Source: JAGLTZ01 sp023135015
Lineage (GTDB): Bacteria > Blakebacterota > Blakebacteria > Blakebacterales > Blakebacteraceae
Reading direction: 5' to 3'
Assembly: GCA_030631625.1 (NCBI GenBank)
Contig: DAOVKT010000052.1
Span: 1-15,523, forward strand
DNA: 15,523 nucleotides
The translations under genes and the position numbers were made by a program. Shown piece after piece: positions 6,998 to 14,763 of the stretch (positions are counted from its first letter, which is position 1; every line of letters starts with the position of its first letter). The notes below the pieces were generated by a model that saw only the letters and a list, made by a program, of their open reading frames with translations, was not told where the DNA came from and searched no databases.

Positions 6998-7936
6998 TTG
7001 AGCGATCTCAAAGGGGTAAAGATCGGGCTAGCCCTTGCTTCGGGTGGGTCGCGTGGATCGGCTCACGCCGGTGTGTTGAAGGTCCTCGAAAGGGAAAATG
7101 TATCCATCTCCGCTGTGGCGGGTTCGAGCATCGGAGCGGTTGTAGGCGGGGCTTACGCGGCTGGGGTATCGGTGGAACGGATCGAACAGGAGTGGCTCAA
7201 CACGGACCTCCCAAAGGTAGTGCGGAGCTTTCTCCCCACCTTTCCGCGTGCGGGCCTGAGCTCGGGGAGTGAGATTCACAAGTACTTGCAAGACTTGCTC
7301 GACAACGTACAGAACGTACAGGTTGAGAAGCTTCCCATTCCGTTTGCTGCCATCGGCTGCGACATCGATACTGGGGAGGCGGTGGTGCTTGATCGTGGAT
7401 CCTTGGCCGATGCCATGCGCGCGTCCGCCTCGATCCCGGGCATCTTCCATCCGGTGCGCTGGGGAGGACACCTCCTGGTGGACGGAGGGTTGGTGGAGCC
7501 GATGCCGGTGCGGGTCTGTCGGGAGATGGGAGCGGATATTGTGATTGGGGTCGATATTGTTCCCATTCCTTACCCTACAACTTCGGATCGGCGAGGCGTG
7601 TGGGAACGTCTGGGACAGGGCCTCCGAGAGGGAGTAACGAGCAAGACATGGGTTCCGGGGAGTCTGACAGAGCTTCTGGACGACGTGTTCAAAGAGCGAC
7701 CGGAGAAAGAACGCCCTCTGCCGGGGGTATACAGCATCATCAATCAATCGGTGGCAATCTTCCAACAGGAGATCATGCGTCTCAAGTTGACCCTGTGGCC
7801 GGCGGACATGATTATTCATCCGGAGCTTCCCCGTGGGCTAACCTACCTCAGTGCGGACGAGGGGATCCGTGCCGGTGAACGGGCAATGGAACGAGCTCTT
7901 CCCGAGCTGCACGCCCTCCTTGCCGAAAAGGGTTGA
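6998..7936 (+). CDS. patatin-like phospholipase (RssA family)
   Basis: A 312-residue protein when started at the TTG at 6998, which has AGGGGGG seven bases upstream. An ATG at 6956 is possible but lacks a ribosome binding site, and frames starting earlier run through the tRNA fragment. All patatin signatures are present: the oxyanion loop GGSRG (16-20), the nucleophile elbow GSSIG with Ser44, and the dyad aspartate in VDGGLVEPMPV (Asp162). This is the bacterial RssA/YchK type: a cytoplasmic or membrane-associated serine lipase acting on phospholipid or other acyl esters. It extends about 40-50 residues past the core with a charged C-terminal tail. Its base composition looks richer in GC than the genes to the left, and the junction coincides with the tRNA fragment. 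Confidence 0.9.
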   Translation: MSDLKGVKIGLALASGGSRGSAHAGVLKVLERENVSISAVAGSSIGAVVGGAYAAGVSVERIEQEWLNTDLPKVVRSFLPTFPRAGLSSGSEIHKYLQDLLDNVQNVQVEKLPIPFAAIGCDIDTGEAVVLDRGSLADAMRASASIPGIFHPVRWGGHLLVDGGLVEPMPVRVCREMGADIVIGVDIVPIPYPTTSDRRGVWERLGQGLREGVTSKTWVPGSLTELLDDVFKERPEKERPLPGVYSIINQSVAIFQQEIMRLKLTLWPADMIIHPELPRGLTYLSADEGIRAGERAMERALPELHALLAEKG

Positions 7937-8018
7937 AAATAGAGGGCGATCAAGAGGGTTGTCTCCCCGAAGAATCACATCTTTATAAACCGTACCTAAT
8001 TACGAATACTATTTTATA
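7937..8018. other. convergent intergenic region
   Basis: The plus-strand patatin gene and the minus-strand deacetylase gene converge here. The sequence becomes AT-rich toward the right, but I see no stable GC hairpin followed by a T-tract on either strand. Termination may be Rho-like or rely on a weak structure. Confidence 0.5.
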
Positions 8019-8939
8019 CTAAGTAAGCGTTTCCAGGAATGCAGCGACCCCCGAAGTAAGGTTATCGAGGCTATAGCCACCCTCCAGGACTCCGGCGATG
8101 GGGGCGCCGCAGTCGAGCAGCCTCACGGTCAAAGTTGTATAGTCCTCGGCTCTGAGGGTAAAGCCGGCAAGGGGATCGAGCGACATAGAGTCGAAACCCG
8201 CACTGACCAGAATGAGATCAGGTCTCCATCCATCGGTCGCCTCCTCAATTGCTGAACTCAGATCCCGAACATAATCCTGGGGCGGCAGACCACCGGGGCG
8301 GGGTACGTTCCAGATATTGCCTACACCGCGCTCCTGTTCCGAGCCGGTGCCTGGATAATGCGGCCACTGATGCATCGACACATAGCGGATAGACGGGTCC
8401 TGCTCCACCAGCGCCTGGGTGCCGTTGCCGTGATGCACATCCCAATCGACTATCAGAACCCTCTCCACACCTTCCCAGGCTAGTGCTTCCCGGGCGGCCA
8501 CCACGACATTGTTTATCAGACAGAATCCCATCGCCCTGTCGGCCAGAGCGTGATGCCCGGGGGGCCTTATGGCGGCGAAGGCACCCTCCCTCTCACGGAC
8601 GGCCAGCCGGGCGGCCGTAATCGCCCCCCCGGCCGCCCTCAGAGCGGCCTGCCAGCTCGCGCTGTTAGTCACGGTGTCCGGATCGAGCCTCGCCCCACCC
8701 CGCTCGCTCGATTCCTTGATCAGTTCAAGGTAATCAGGCCGGTGCACCCGGGAGAGCTGTTCCAGGGTTGCCTGGGGCGCTTCATGCCATACGATCCGCG
8801 CCTTCCATTGGGGCTGATGGAGGAGTTCAAGAATGGCTTCCAGTCGCTCCGGTCGCTCCGGATGCCCGAAACCGGCGCTGTGCTCGAGGCATACGGGATG
8901 CGTGACGAGATGCAGGTTCATGGAGGAGCCGGACCGCAT
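8019..8939 (-). CDS. class II histone-deacetylase-like amidohydrolase
   Basis: About 306 residues when started at the ATG at 8939, two bases after the preceding gene's stop (translational coupling). An ATG at 8921 and a GTG at 8978 are alternatives; none has a good ribosome binding site. Family motifs are all present: GHPERPERL (about 25-33), RPPGHHA with the tandem histidines (about 129-130), LIVDWDVHHGNGTQ with zinc ligands Asp167 and His169, SAGFD with zinc ligand Asp250, and EGGYSLDNL with the transition-state Tyr289. Bacterial members include acetylpolyamine amidohydrolases, acetoin-utilisation AcuC-like enzymes and orphan lysine deacetylases. Substrate is undetermined. Its place behind sugar-catabolic genes leaves open a role in removing acyl groups from a metabolite or in controlling enzyme acetylation. 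Confidence 0.9.
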   Translation of the reverse strand: MRSGSSMNLHLVTHPVCLEHSAGFGHPERPERLEAILELLHQPQWKARIVWHEAPQATLEQLSRVHRPDYLELIKESSERGGARLDPDTVTNSASWQAALRAAGGAITAARLAVREREGAFAAIRPPGHHALADRAMGFCLINNVVVAAREALAWEGVERVLIVDWDVHHGNGTQALVEQDPSIRYVSMHQWPHYPGTGSEQERGVGNIWNVPRPGGLPPQDYVRDLSSAIEEATDGWRPDLILVSAGFDSMSLDPLAGFTLRAEDYTTLTVRLLDCGAPIAGVLEGGYSLDNLTSGVAAFLETLT

Positions 8940-8941
8940 TA

Positions 8942-10357
8942 CTACAGCGTGGATAAGCAGTTCGGCGTCCCACTCCACACATACAAGACCGCATCTCCGT
9001 CAAAGGGGGCAACGAACTCACGTTTCGCACCTCCCAGAACGGTTCCCGCACCAATGGTTTCACCGGTAGAAGGGTTGAACCACTCCATGTCGAGCCTGCC
9101 TGCCGCCGCGGACAGTTCAAGAGTCGCCATTCCACCTTCCGGCAGGTAGACCAGGTATTCTTCCCCGGGATTGGCCAGGCAGTACTCAGTAGAGGATAAA
9201 TGGCTGGAGGGCTTCATTTTCACCAGATCAATACGCTCCGCGAAGGTGCGGGTGTAGCCCATACTCCTGCGGACCGGGTCCCACTCCGGGTCAAGCCAGC
9301 CGCCCTTATCAGCTTCCAGATAGGGGTCCATGAAGATCGGATTCATCCCGCGCAGAAAGCTTTTCCAGACCCACGACTGGTTCCCGCCAATGCCCCACAG
9401 GTGGTCTGTGTCGGTGATGATGACTTTGGCGCCGTCCGCATCGGGCGGATTGTTCCGGTAGCCGCCCTCGTGATTGGGCGAAACCCAGTCCGCCGGACTC
9501 TCGAAGAGCGTCGAGTTGCTCCCGCCCCTGTACTGAAAAGTCATCCCGATCGAATGCTGCTTCGGCTTATCCTTCTCGTACTCGCGGATGTAATTGATCA
9601 TGTGGTACTGCCAGTCCGTGGAGGAGGGCCCCGACTCGTTGGCTATCTCGAACAGGACGTTATCAAGATCATTGACAGTGTCTATGACCTTGCGAACGTA
9701 AGCCTCCTGTATCCTGGTAACGGCGGGCATCTCGAGCGTGTGGATCTCGGTGCCCCTCCCATCGCCGTTCCTGTCGCCGTCAATGCCGTTGATGTTGTTG
9801 TTTCTATTGAAGGGGTGCCCATCCCAACACCAGGAAGGCAAAGAGAACTGCATGCCGTGTCCTTCGAACAGCATGATGGAAACGTATATTCCTCTTTCTC
9901 CGGCATCGACGACCCGTGAACGGAGCCGGTGGAAATAGGCCTGGTCGAACCGGTTGAGATCGAACCTGGGGCTCCCGTCCAGAGCTGTCACGGAGCCGGT
10001 GCGGGGCCAGGGGAAAGGAGTCTTGTAGCGAAACTGATTTTCTGCATATGAATACTTTGCAAGCTCCCATGTCCACAGACGGATGAAATTGTGATTAAAC
10101 CGCACAAGCATATCCAGGTATGCTTCATAATCGAACGGCGCGGGCGTCGGCGTATCGCCCGTGTCCTTTAGGTTGTTCCACGTATGCGACCCGACCAGGT
10201 AAATCGCCTTTCCGCTGCCATTGGTGAAATAGCGTGGATTCTCCATACAAACTCGTAAGGGGCCGTTCGCGGGTCCGGCATCGTTGGCGTACACTCCACC
10301 TAGAAGCAGGCCCGTAATACACATTCCCAATAGACTTATCCGGCTCTCATGATTCAT
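8942..10357 (-). CDS. secreted DUF4038-like glycoside-hydrolase-fold protein
   Basis: A 471-residue secreted protein with a signal peptide (hydrophobic SLLGMCITGLLLGGV). It starts at the ATG at 10357; a GTG lies one codon earlier. After a strand containing YLVGSHTWNNL comes a TIM barrel of the clan-A type: NFIRLWTWE (about 90-98), then VLFEIANESG with Glu at about 241 in the acid/base position, then VIITDTDHLWG (about 312-322) where the nucleophile strand is expected. The C-terminal about 90 residues are a beta domain like the putative collagen-binding (PF12904) module of DUF4038/GH140-related enzymes. An acidic DGDRNGDG loop (about 193-200) looks able to bind calcium. Likely cleaves or binds an external polysaccharide or glycoconjugate feeding the oxidoreductases encoded upstream. 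The exact glycoside is unknown. Confidence 0.78.
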   Translation of the reverse strand: MNHESRISLLGMCITGLLLGGVYANDAGPANGPLRVCMENPRYFTNGSGKAIYLVGSHTWNNLKDTGDTPTPAPFDYEAYLDMLVRFNHNFIRLWTWELAKYSYAENQFRYKTPFPWPRTGSVTALDGSPRFDLNRFDQAYFHRLRSRVVDAGERGIYVSIMLFEGHGMQFSLPSWCWDGHPFNRNNNINGIDGDRNGDGRGTEIHTLEMPAVTRIQEAYVRKVIDTVNDLDNVLFEIANESGPSSTDWQYHMINYIREYEKDKPKQHSIGMTFQYRGGSNSTLFESPADWVSPNHEGGYRNNPPDADGAKVIITDTDHLWGIGGNQSWVWKSFLRGMNPIFMDPYLEADKGGWLDPEWDPVRRSMGYTRTFAERIDLVKMKPSSHLSSTEYCLANPGEEYLVYLPEGGMATLELSAAAGRLDMEWFNPSTGETIGAGTVLGGAKREFVAPFDGDAVLYVWSGTPNCLSTL

Positions 10358-10422
10358 CACGTTCCCGCTCCGATGGAACAGATTTATGTAAATCTAGTTT
10401 TAGATTGTCCGGTATTTCGAAT

Positions 10423-10659
10423 CTAAAAGCCACCGCCGATCGACACGACAAATACCCGTCCCTGCCCGCTCGTGAGCCGCCACGCGAAATCGAGCCTCAG
10501 GAAGGTGAATATTCGCCCGATACCGAACCCAACTTCCCAGTTCGTCTCCTCGACAGCCTTATCCATGTATGTAAATGTACCGTCCCGTGTAGAGCGGAAC
10601 CCGCACCAGCCGGCAGCTGCGCGCAGGAGGAAGTCGATGTTCCCCTGCCCGGTGGGGTC
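10423..10659 (-). pseudogene. C-terminal remnant of an outer-membrane beta-barrel gene (DUF5686-like)
   Basis: Two bases after the stop of the preceding gene an open frame of 78 codons begins and ends in its own TAG. It has no start codon of its own at the junction. Its translation carries beta-barrel strands: a TFTYMDKAVEETNWEVGFGI stretch, then GRIFTFLRLDFAWRLTSG, then VFVVSIGGGF with the terminal Phe of outer-membrane barrels. The pattern of a (Y/W)-E-x-G-x-G strand followed by F-x-F-L-R-x-D-F-x-W-R matches the C-terminus of DUF5686/Omp85-like surface proteins as I remember them. The rest of the barrel is missing, so this is the tail of a gene cut off when the present neighbour was joined to it. 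A short translated product by reinitiation is possible but unlikely. Confidence 0.6.
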
Positions 10660-10661
10660 CT

Positions 10662-12107
10662 CTACGGCAGTTCCTTCACGAAGATATTTCTGAACTGGAT
10701 CGTGGTGTCCCAGTCGTGGTTCTGTAAACCGACGTAACCGTCCCCGGCGAAATCCGCCACCTTGCCCCGCGGTTCGGCGTCCCACTCCACAACGACCTGC
10801 CCGTTCAGTTCGACCTCGATACGACTGTCCACAAAGGTGATCTTGATGTGGTTCCACTCTCCGGTCGGGTTAAACGCCGCGGCCCGCGCAGGTTCAGCGT
10901 CGTAAACGGCTCCGCTCATATGTACGCCCTCTCCGCTGTCAGCGATCTGGATCTCGAACGAGTGGTAGATGTAGTCGTTGCTGGTGGGAACATCGGGAAC
11001 CCTGATGAAGATGCCGGAGTTGGTGTGTCTATCCGAGCACCTGTAGTCGAGTTCCAGAATGAAGTTCCTGTACCGCTTCGCGCTGTACCAGAAGAGCCCC
11101 ATACCACCACGCCCGGTCAAAACCCCGGTCCTGCGATCGAGTTCGAAATGACCGGGACCGTAATGGTTCCATCCATCTTTGGAGTATCCCCTGACCGTCC
11201 TTCTCAGGATCCGCTCGTAGCCTTCCCAGTAAGTGATGCTCTTAATGTATTCGATGCCTTTCAGAATCGAGGGTTCCGGGTTCTCCACCTCATCCGGATG
11301 CTCATGCTCGATTGTCAGGTATCCCTGATAGCCCTGCAGCGTAAGCTCGGCAAGAATATCGTGAACATTGGCCAGGCCCGAGCCGAAAGGTACATCCAGG
11401 GCCCTCCTCTCGCCGAACGTGTCCAGGTCTTTCAGGTGGACGTCGATGATCCGTCCCTTCAGCAGGCGCAGGGCTTCTACGGGATTCACACCGGTTCGCA
11501 TCCAGTGACCCGTATCCGCGCACGAGCCGATCCTGGGGTCGCGCCCCTCCACCCGTTCGAGCACCGTTTCGGGGCGGGCATACCTGGAGGGTGCGGGGTG
11601 GTTGTGTACGGCCACACGGATGTTGTACTCCTGCACCAGTTTCTCGATAAGGGAAAAGTCCTCGGTATCCGGTTCGGTGACAATAGTACGGATGCCCAAC
11701 CTTCGCGCGAAATCGAAGACCTTCCTGGCGCTCTCCTCGGTATTTTCGAAGTTCACAACTCCGTAGGCCACCAGCCTTATTCCCACTTCCCGGATCCTGC
11801 GACGGACCGTTCTGATGTGCTCGTCGCCCATATTGTGGTCGAAGCGCACATCGCCTGTCTCCGCGCTGAGCCTCTGGCCGGGATAGGGCTGCAGGTAGTC
11901 GATCCCGAGCGCCTTCACCTTATCCAGAGTCTCCATGAAGGTGAATCTCCTGTAGGTCCAGCACTGGACCGCCAGCGGGAATCTCTCTATCCTCACATCC
12001 CGGTATTCGGCGGCTGCCGGAGCCTGCTGGGGATCGCGGGCCTCGGCTGACGACGAAACGAGAACAACCAGACCGATCGCGGCATACAGCCATATTCTCA
12101 GTTTCAT
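10662..12107 (-). CDS. secreted fusion: sugar-isomerase/epimerase TIM barrel + DUF1080 (3-keto-glycoside hydrolase/lyase type)
   Basis: A 481-residue protein with a signal peptide (1-23, VLVSSSAEA) and two catalytic-type domains. Residues about 40-295 are an AP-endonuclease-2/xylose-isomerase-like TIM barrel with metal and active-site residues in the expected places: Glu145 (TEPD), His168 (VHNHP), Asp198 and His201 (ADTGHW), His224 (DVHLKD) and Glu267 (IEHE). Residues about 310-481 are a DUF1080 jelly-roll with SGIFIRV, SFEIQIAD, GAVYDAEPA, GEWNHIKI and GYVGLQNHD. DUF1080 enzymes cleave 3-keto-glycosides after oxidation by Gfo/Idh enzymes; the TIM-barrel relatives act as hydratases/epimerases in the same route. 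GGGGGAAG precedes the ATG. Having both on one exported chain suggests a bifunctional periplasmic enzyme. Domain assignments are firm; the reaction is inferred. Confidence 0.88.
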   Translation of the reverse strand: MKLRIWLYAAIGLVVLVSSSAEARDPQQAPAAAEYRDVRIERFPLAVQCWTYRRFTFMETLDKVKALGIDYLQPYPGQRLSAETGDVRFDHNMGDEHIRTVRRRIREVGIRLVAYGVVNFENTEESARKVFDFARRLGIRTIVTEPDTEDFSLIEKLVQEYNIRVAVHNHPAPSRYARPETVLERVEGRDPRIGSCADTGHWMRTGVNPVEALRLLKGRIIDVHLKDLDTFGERRALDVPFGSGLANVHDILAELTLQGYQGYLTIEHEHPDEVENPEPSILKGIEYIKSITYWEGYERILRRTVRGYSKDGWNHYGPGHFELDRRTGVLTGRGGMGLFWYSAKRYRNFILELDYRCSDRHTNSGIFIRVPDVPTSNDYIYHSFEIQIADSGEGVHMSGAVYDAEPARAAAFNPTGEWNHIKITFVDSRIEVELNGQVVVEWDAEPRGKVADFAGDGYVGLQNHDWDTTIQFRNIFVKELP

Positions 12108-12167
12108 GGCTTCCCCCGGTTCATTTAGGGCATCATTTGCAAGAGCTGACGCTTCGGTTGAACGTAT

Positions 12168-13415
12168 TTACTGTTTCGGATTCCATTCCCCCCTGGCGAC
12201 CGCCGGGATGAATGTGTCAAGGTCTGGAGGCGGGAAGTCGATCGTCCTGCCCTGCTCCGCGCTCATATAGGCGGTCATCAGAAGCTCGGTGACGTTGACA
12301 CCGTCATCGAAGTTCTCCTCCGGCCGCTTCCCAGCCAGAAAGGACTGGACCATATGCCGGTTTTCACCCACGTAGCCGTATTCACCCTCTTCATCAGCAA
12401 CAACCGGCATGAGTCCCTGTTCGGCGTTCTGCTTCTCCACCAGGTCTTCCCCTGTTTCGCCTGTGACCTTGCGGCTGAAAAAGACCTTGGGGCCCGCGTC
12501 GAGGGAGTTGATGGACATCGAGTACTCCGGCCCCAGAAGCTCCATGCTCAGGCGCAGGCCGGCTCCGACGAAGCACCATGAGGTGGTGCATTCGACGATA
12601 CGCTCAGCTCCCCCCTCGTCCCTGTAGACGACCAGGCCGCGTGCGAAGTCTTCGGCCGGCCGGCTCGCGTAGTCGAGCTTGCCATCGCTGATCGACTTGA
12701 GGTGCTCCACGTAGTGCGGGTCCTGCCACTTCAGACAGGAGGTGTAGGAGGTGACCTTGACCGGAGTGAGAGTCTCGCGCGCCGCCCCCGGTGCGGTGAG
12801 AAGGAAACGCGCAACCTCCACAGAGTGGCACATCATGTCGTTGAGCACTCCACCACCTTGCAGCTCTCCTTCCCAGAACCATGGCATGTGTGGGCCGCTG
12901 TGCTCTTCTGAGGCACGAGCCAGGAAAGGCGGGCCGGTGAGTGCTGCGCCCCGGGCCCAAATTATGGCCTTACCTCGCTGCACAGAGGTGGAGAAGAGCT
13001 GGTCTTCCAGGTAGCCGTCGAGGACCCCCACCTTCTCTACCAGCTCGAGCATCTTCTTCGCCTCCGCCACATTGCGTCCCAGCGGCTTCTCACAGCATAC
13101 ACCTGTCAGCTCGCCCACACCCTCCTCGATGGAGCTGGCGATTTCTTCCATGACCTCGATGCGCGTGAAGTTGGGAGTGCCTATCCAGACCGCATCGATG
13201 GCCGGATCGGCAACCATGTCGGTGATCGTTTTGTGGATCGTGGGTTCGCCGACACCGAGCTCCCTGACCAGGGCCGCCGCCTTTTCGGCAGTCTCTATAT
13301 TCACATCGACGATCCCCATGATGTCGGCGTCACGCACACCTACCCATGAGCGGATGTGGAACTGTCCTATGAATCCGCCGCCGATCAATCCGACACCGAG
13401 TTTCTTATCTGCCAT
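12168..13415 (-). CDS. Gfo/Idh/MocA family oxidoreductase
   Basis: A 415-residue NAD(P)-dependent sugar oxidoreductase without a signal peptide. The Rossmann domain opens with VGLIGGGFIG (8-17), and the family CEKPLGRN motif carries Glu109-Lys110-Pro111. The C-terminal domain has GGGVLNDMMCHSVEVARF, with Asp193 and His197 at the positions used for catalysis in this family. Members oxidise or reduce ring hydroxyls of sugars, inositols and glycosides. Next to a DUF1080 domain the likeliest job is oxidation at C3 of a glycoside or re-reduction of a 3-keto sugar. Gaps to neighbours are about 60 bases on each side, all in one direction, consistent with one operon. It is longer than the usual 330-390 residues, with extra sequence in the C-terminal domain. 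Substrate not determinable. Confidence 0.9.
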   Translation of the reverse strand: MADKKLGVGLIGGGFIGQFHIRSWVGVRDADIMGIVDVNIETAEKAAALVRELGVGEPTIHKTITDMVADPAIDAVWIGTPNFTRIEVMEEIASSIEEGVGELTGVCCEKPLGRNVAEAKKMLELVEKVGVLDGYLEDQLFSTSVQRGKAIIWARGAALTGPPFLARASEEHSGPHMPWFWEGELQGGGVLNDMMCHSVEVARFLLTAPGAARETLTPVKVTSYTSCLKWQDPHYVEHLKSISDGKLDYASRPAEDFARGLVVYRDEGGAERIVECTTSWCFVGAGLRLSMELLGPEYSMSINSLDAGPKVFFSRKVTGETGEDLVEKQNAEQGLMPVVADEEGEYGYVGENRHMVQSFLAGKRPEENFDDGVNVTELLMTAYMSAEQGRTIDFPPPDLDTFIPAVARGEWNPKQ

Positions 13416-13474
13416 TTCCCATTATGCCTTTCCTAGTCCGAACTGACCTGCTGCTCCTGAATCTCTGCAGCTCC

Positions 13475-14701
13475 CTACTGCTCTCCGATAACCTCCGTCT
13501 GTACCGGGGCCGGCGTTCGCTGCTCGCGGAAGAAGATGATGAATGCCACAGCACACAGAATCGTCAGCACGCACGGTACGAGGAACGTATTCGTCCAGTT
13601 GGTGACTCCGGCCGCGTCGGTGAAGGTTTTCTGGATCCATCCGGCGAAGATGCTCCCCATGAACCGGCCTAAACCGAGCGCCACGATGGCGATCAGGCTC
13701 TGCGCCGAGGCGCGTATGTCAGGTGGAGCAACCTTGTCTACGTAGATGAACGCCGCGACGAAGAAGAACACGTAGCAGAAACCGTGGAGGGCCAGCGAGG
13801 CGATCACGAGCCACGAAGGCCCGCCGATTGCGAAGATAATATACCTGACCGGCCAGGCGAGCACTCCGAAGGCAAGGGTGTTCCGCATCCCGTATTTCTT
13901 GAGGAACCTCGACAGGAGGTAGGCCATCACGAAGATTTCAGCGATCTGCGCGATAGTCATCACCAGCGGGGTTAGGTTCGAGGGCACCCCGACCACATCG
14001 GACTCCAGGAAAGGGGCGGTGAGGATGTAGTAGAACTCGAGCTCGGTCGCCACGATGAATATGATGCCGAGGAAGATGATGAAGTTACTGTTTTTCAGCA
14101 TCTTGAGGGCTTCGAGGAAGGCCAGCGGTCTGACACCCTCCTTCTTCGGAGGCGTGTGCGGCAGGCTGAAGGCCTGGAGCCCCATAATGACCGAGAAAAC
14201 ACCAGCCAGCAAGAGCGTGTCCCCCCTCATCAAGATACCCTCTCCCAGGGACCTCCAGCCCGTAAGCAGCCAGTTCGCCGCGATCCAGCCGATCGTCCCC
14301 CACACGCGGATCCCGCCGAACTCCTTCTCGGAGTCCTCCAGATTGATCATTGCGATCGAGTTTGTGATAGCGAGCGTGGGGGCGTACAGCAGGCAGTAGA
14401 TGAACATCAGCACCAGCAAGGCGGGGAAGGATGTTATTTGTGACATTACAAGGAGGAGTATCCCGCCGGTGAGCTGCAGGTAGGCGATCACTTTCTCCGA
14501 CGGTAGCCATCTGTCGGCGATCTGGCCTCCGAGGAGGGGTGCAACGATCGTCGCCAGGGGCAGTGCTGCAAATATGAAGCCGACCTGCACACCATCGAAG
14601 CCGAGATCGCCGAACAGGTACGACGAGAGCACCGGGGCCCAGGCACCCCAGATGGCGTACTGCAGGAACATCATGATACTTAAGCGTGTTTTCGCACTCA
14701 C
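13475..14701 (-). CDS. MFS transporter, nucleoside/sugar:H+ symporter (NupG-like)
   Basis: A 408-residue polytopic protein when started at the GTG at 14701, which has GAGGAG six to seven bases upstream. The frame stays open a further 93 bases to 14794, but that would overlap the upstream gene and has no hydrophobic or conserved content. The chain starts FLQYAIWGAWAPVLSSYL and contains PLLGGQIADRW, the inter-helix motif between TM2 and TM3 of MFS carriers. About twelve hydrophobic segments follow, with a central charged loop near HTPPKKEGVRP. It resembles the nucleoside:H+ symporter family that in FCB/PVC bacteria sits in sugar-utilisation loci beside Gfo/Idh enzymes. It likely imports the saccharide or keto-sugar processed by the neighbouring enzymes. 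Confidence 0.87.
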   Translation of the reverse strand: MSAKTRLSIMMFLQYAIWGAWAPVLSSYLFGDLGFDGVQVGFIFAALPLATIVAPLLGGQIADRWLPSEKVIAYLQLTGGILLLVMSQITSFPALLVLMFIYCLLYAPTLAITNSIAMINLEDSEKEFGGIRVWGTIGWIAANWLLTGWRSLGEGILMRGDTLLLAGVFSVIMGLQAFSLPHTPPKKEGVRPLAFLEALKMLKNSNFIIFLGIIFIVATELEFYYILTAPFLESDVVGVPSNLTPLVMTIAQIAEIFVMAYLLSRFLKKYGMRNTLAFGVLAWPVRYIIFAIGGPSWLVIASLALHGFCYVFFFVAAFIYVDKVAPPDIRASAQSLIAIVALGLGRFMGSIFAGWIQKTFTDAAGVTNWTNTFLVPCVLTILCAVAFIIFFREQRTPAPVQTEVIGEQ

Positions 14702-14763
14702 CGTGCTCTCCTCTCGTCTGTCTGCTGCCTGCCAATCACCTCCCCACAGCCTCAGAACCCCCG

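Noticed and set aside
7028..7819. A 263-codon minus-strand frame
   Set aside because: It lies antisense to the patatin gene, which carries all catalytic motifs on the plus strand. The minus translation is rich in His and Arg without a domain.
9200..9919. A 239-codon plus-strand frame
   Set aside because: It is antisense to the secreted glycosidase-like gene. The minus strand has a signal peptide and a conserved TIM-barrel pattern.
10390..10407. Hairpin AATCTA-GTTT-TAGATT as a terminator
   Set aside because: The stem is only six AT-rich pairs without a clear T-tract and lies between the barrel remnant and the next start codon. A chance palindrome or a promoter element is just as likely.
10848..12050. 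A 400-codon open frame on the plus strand
   Set aside because: It is antisense to the TIM-barrel/DUF1080 gene, whose strand has a signal peptide and intact motifs in both domains. The plus-strand translation has no recognisable domain and is rich in repeats of Gly, Val and Asp from the opposite codons.
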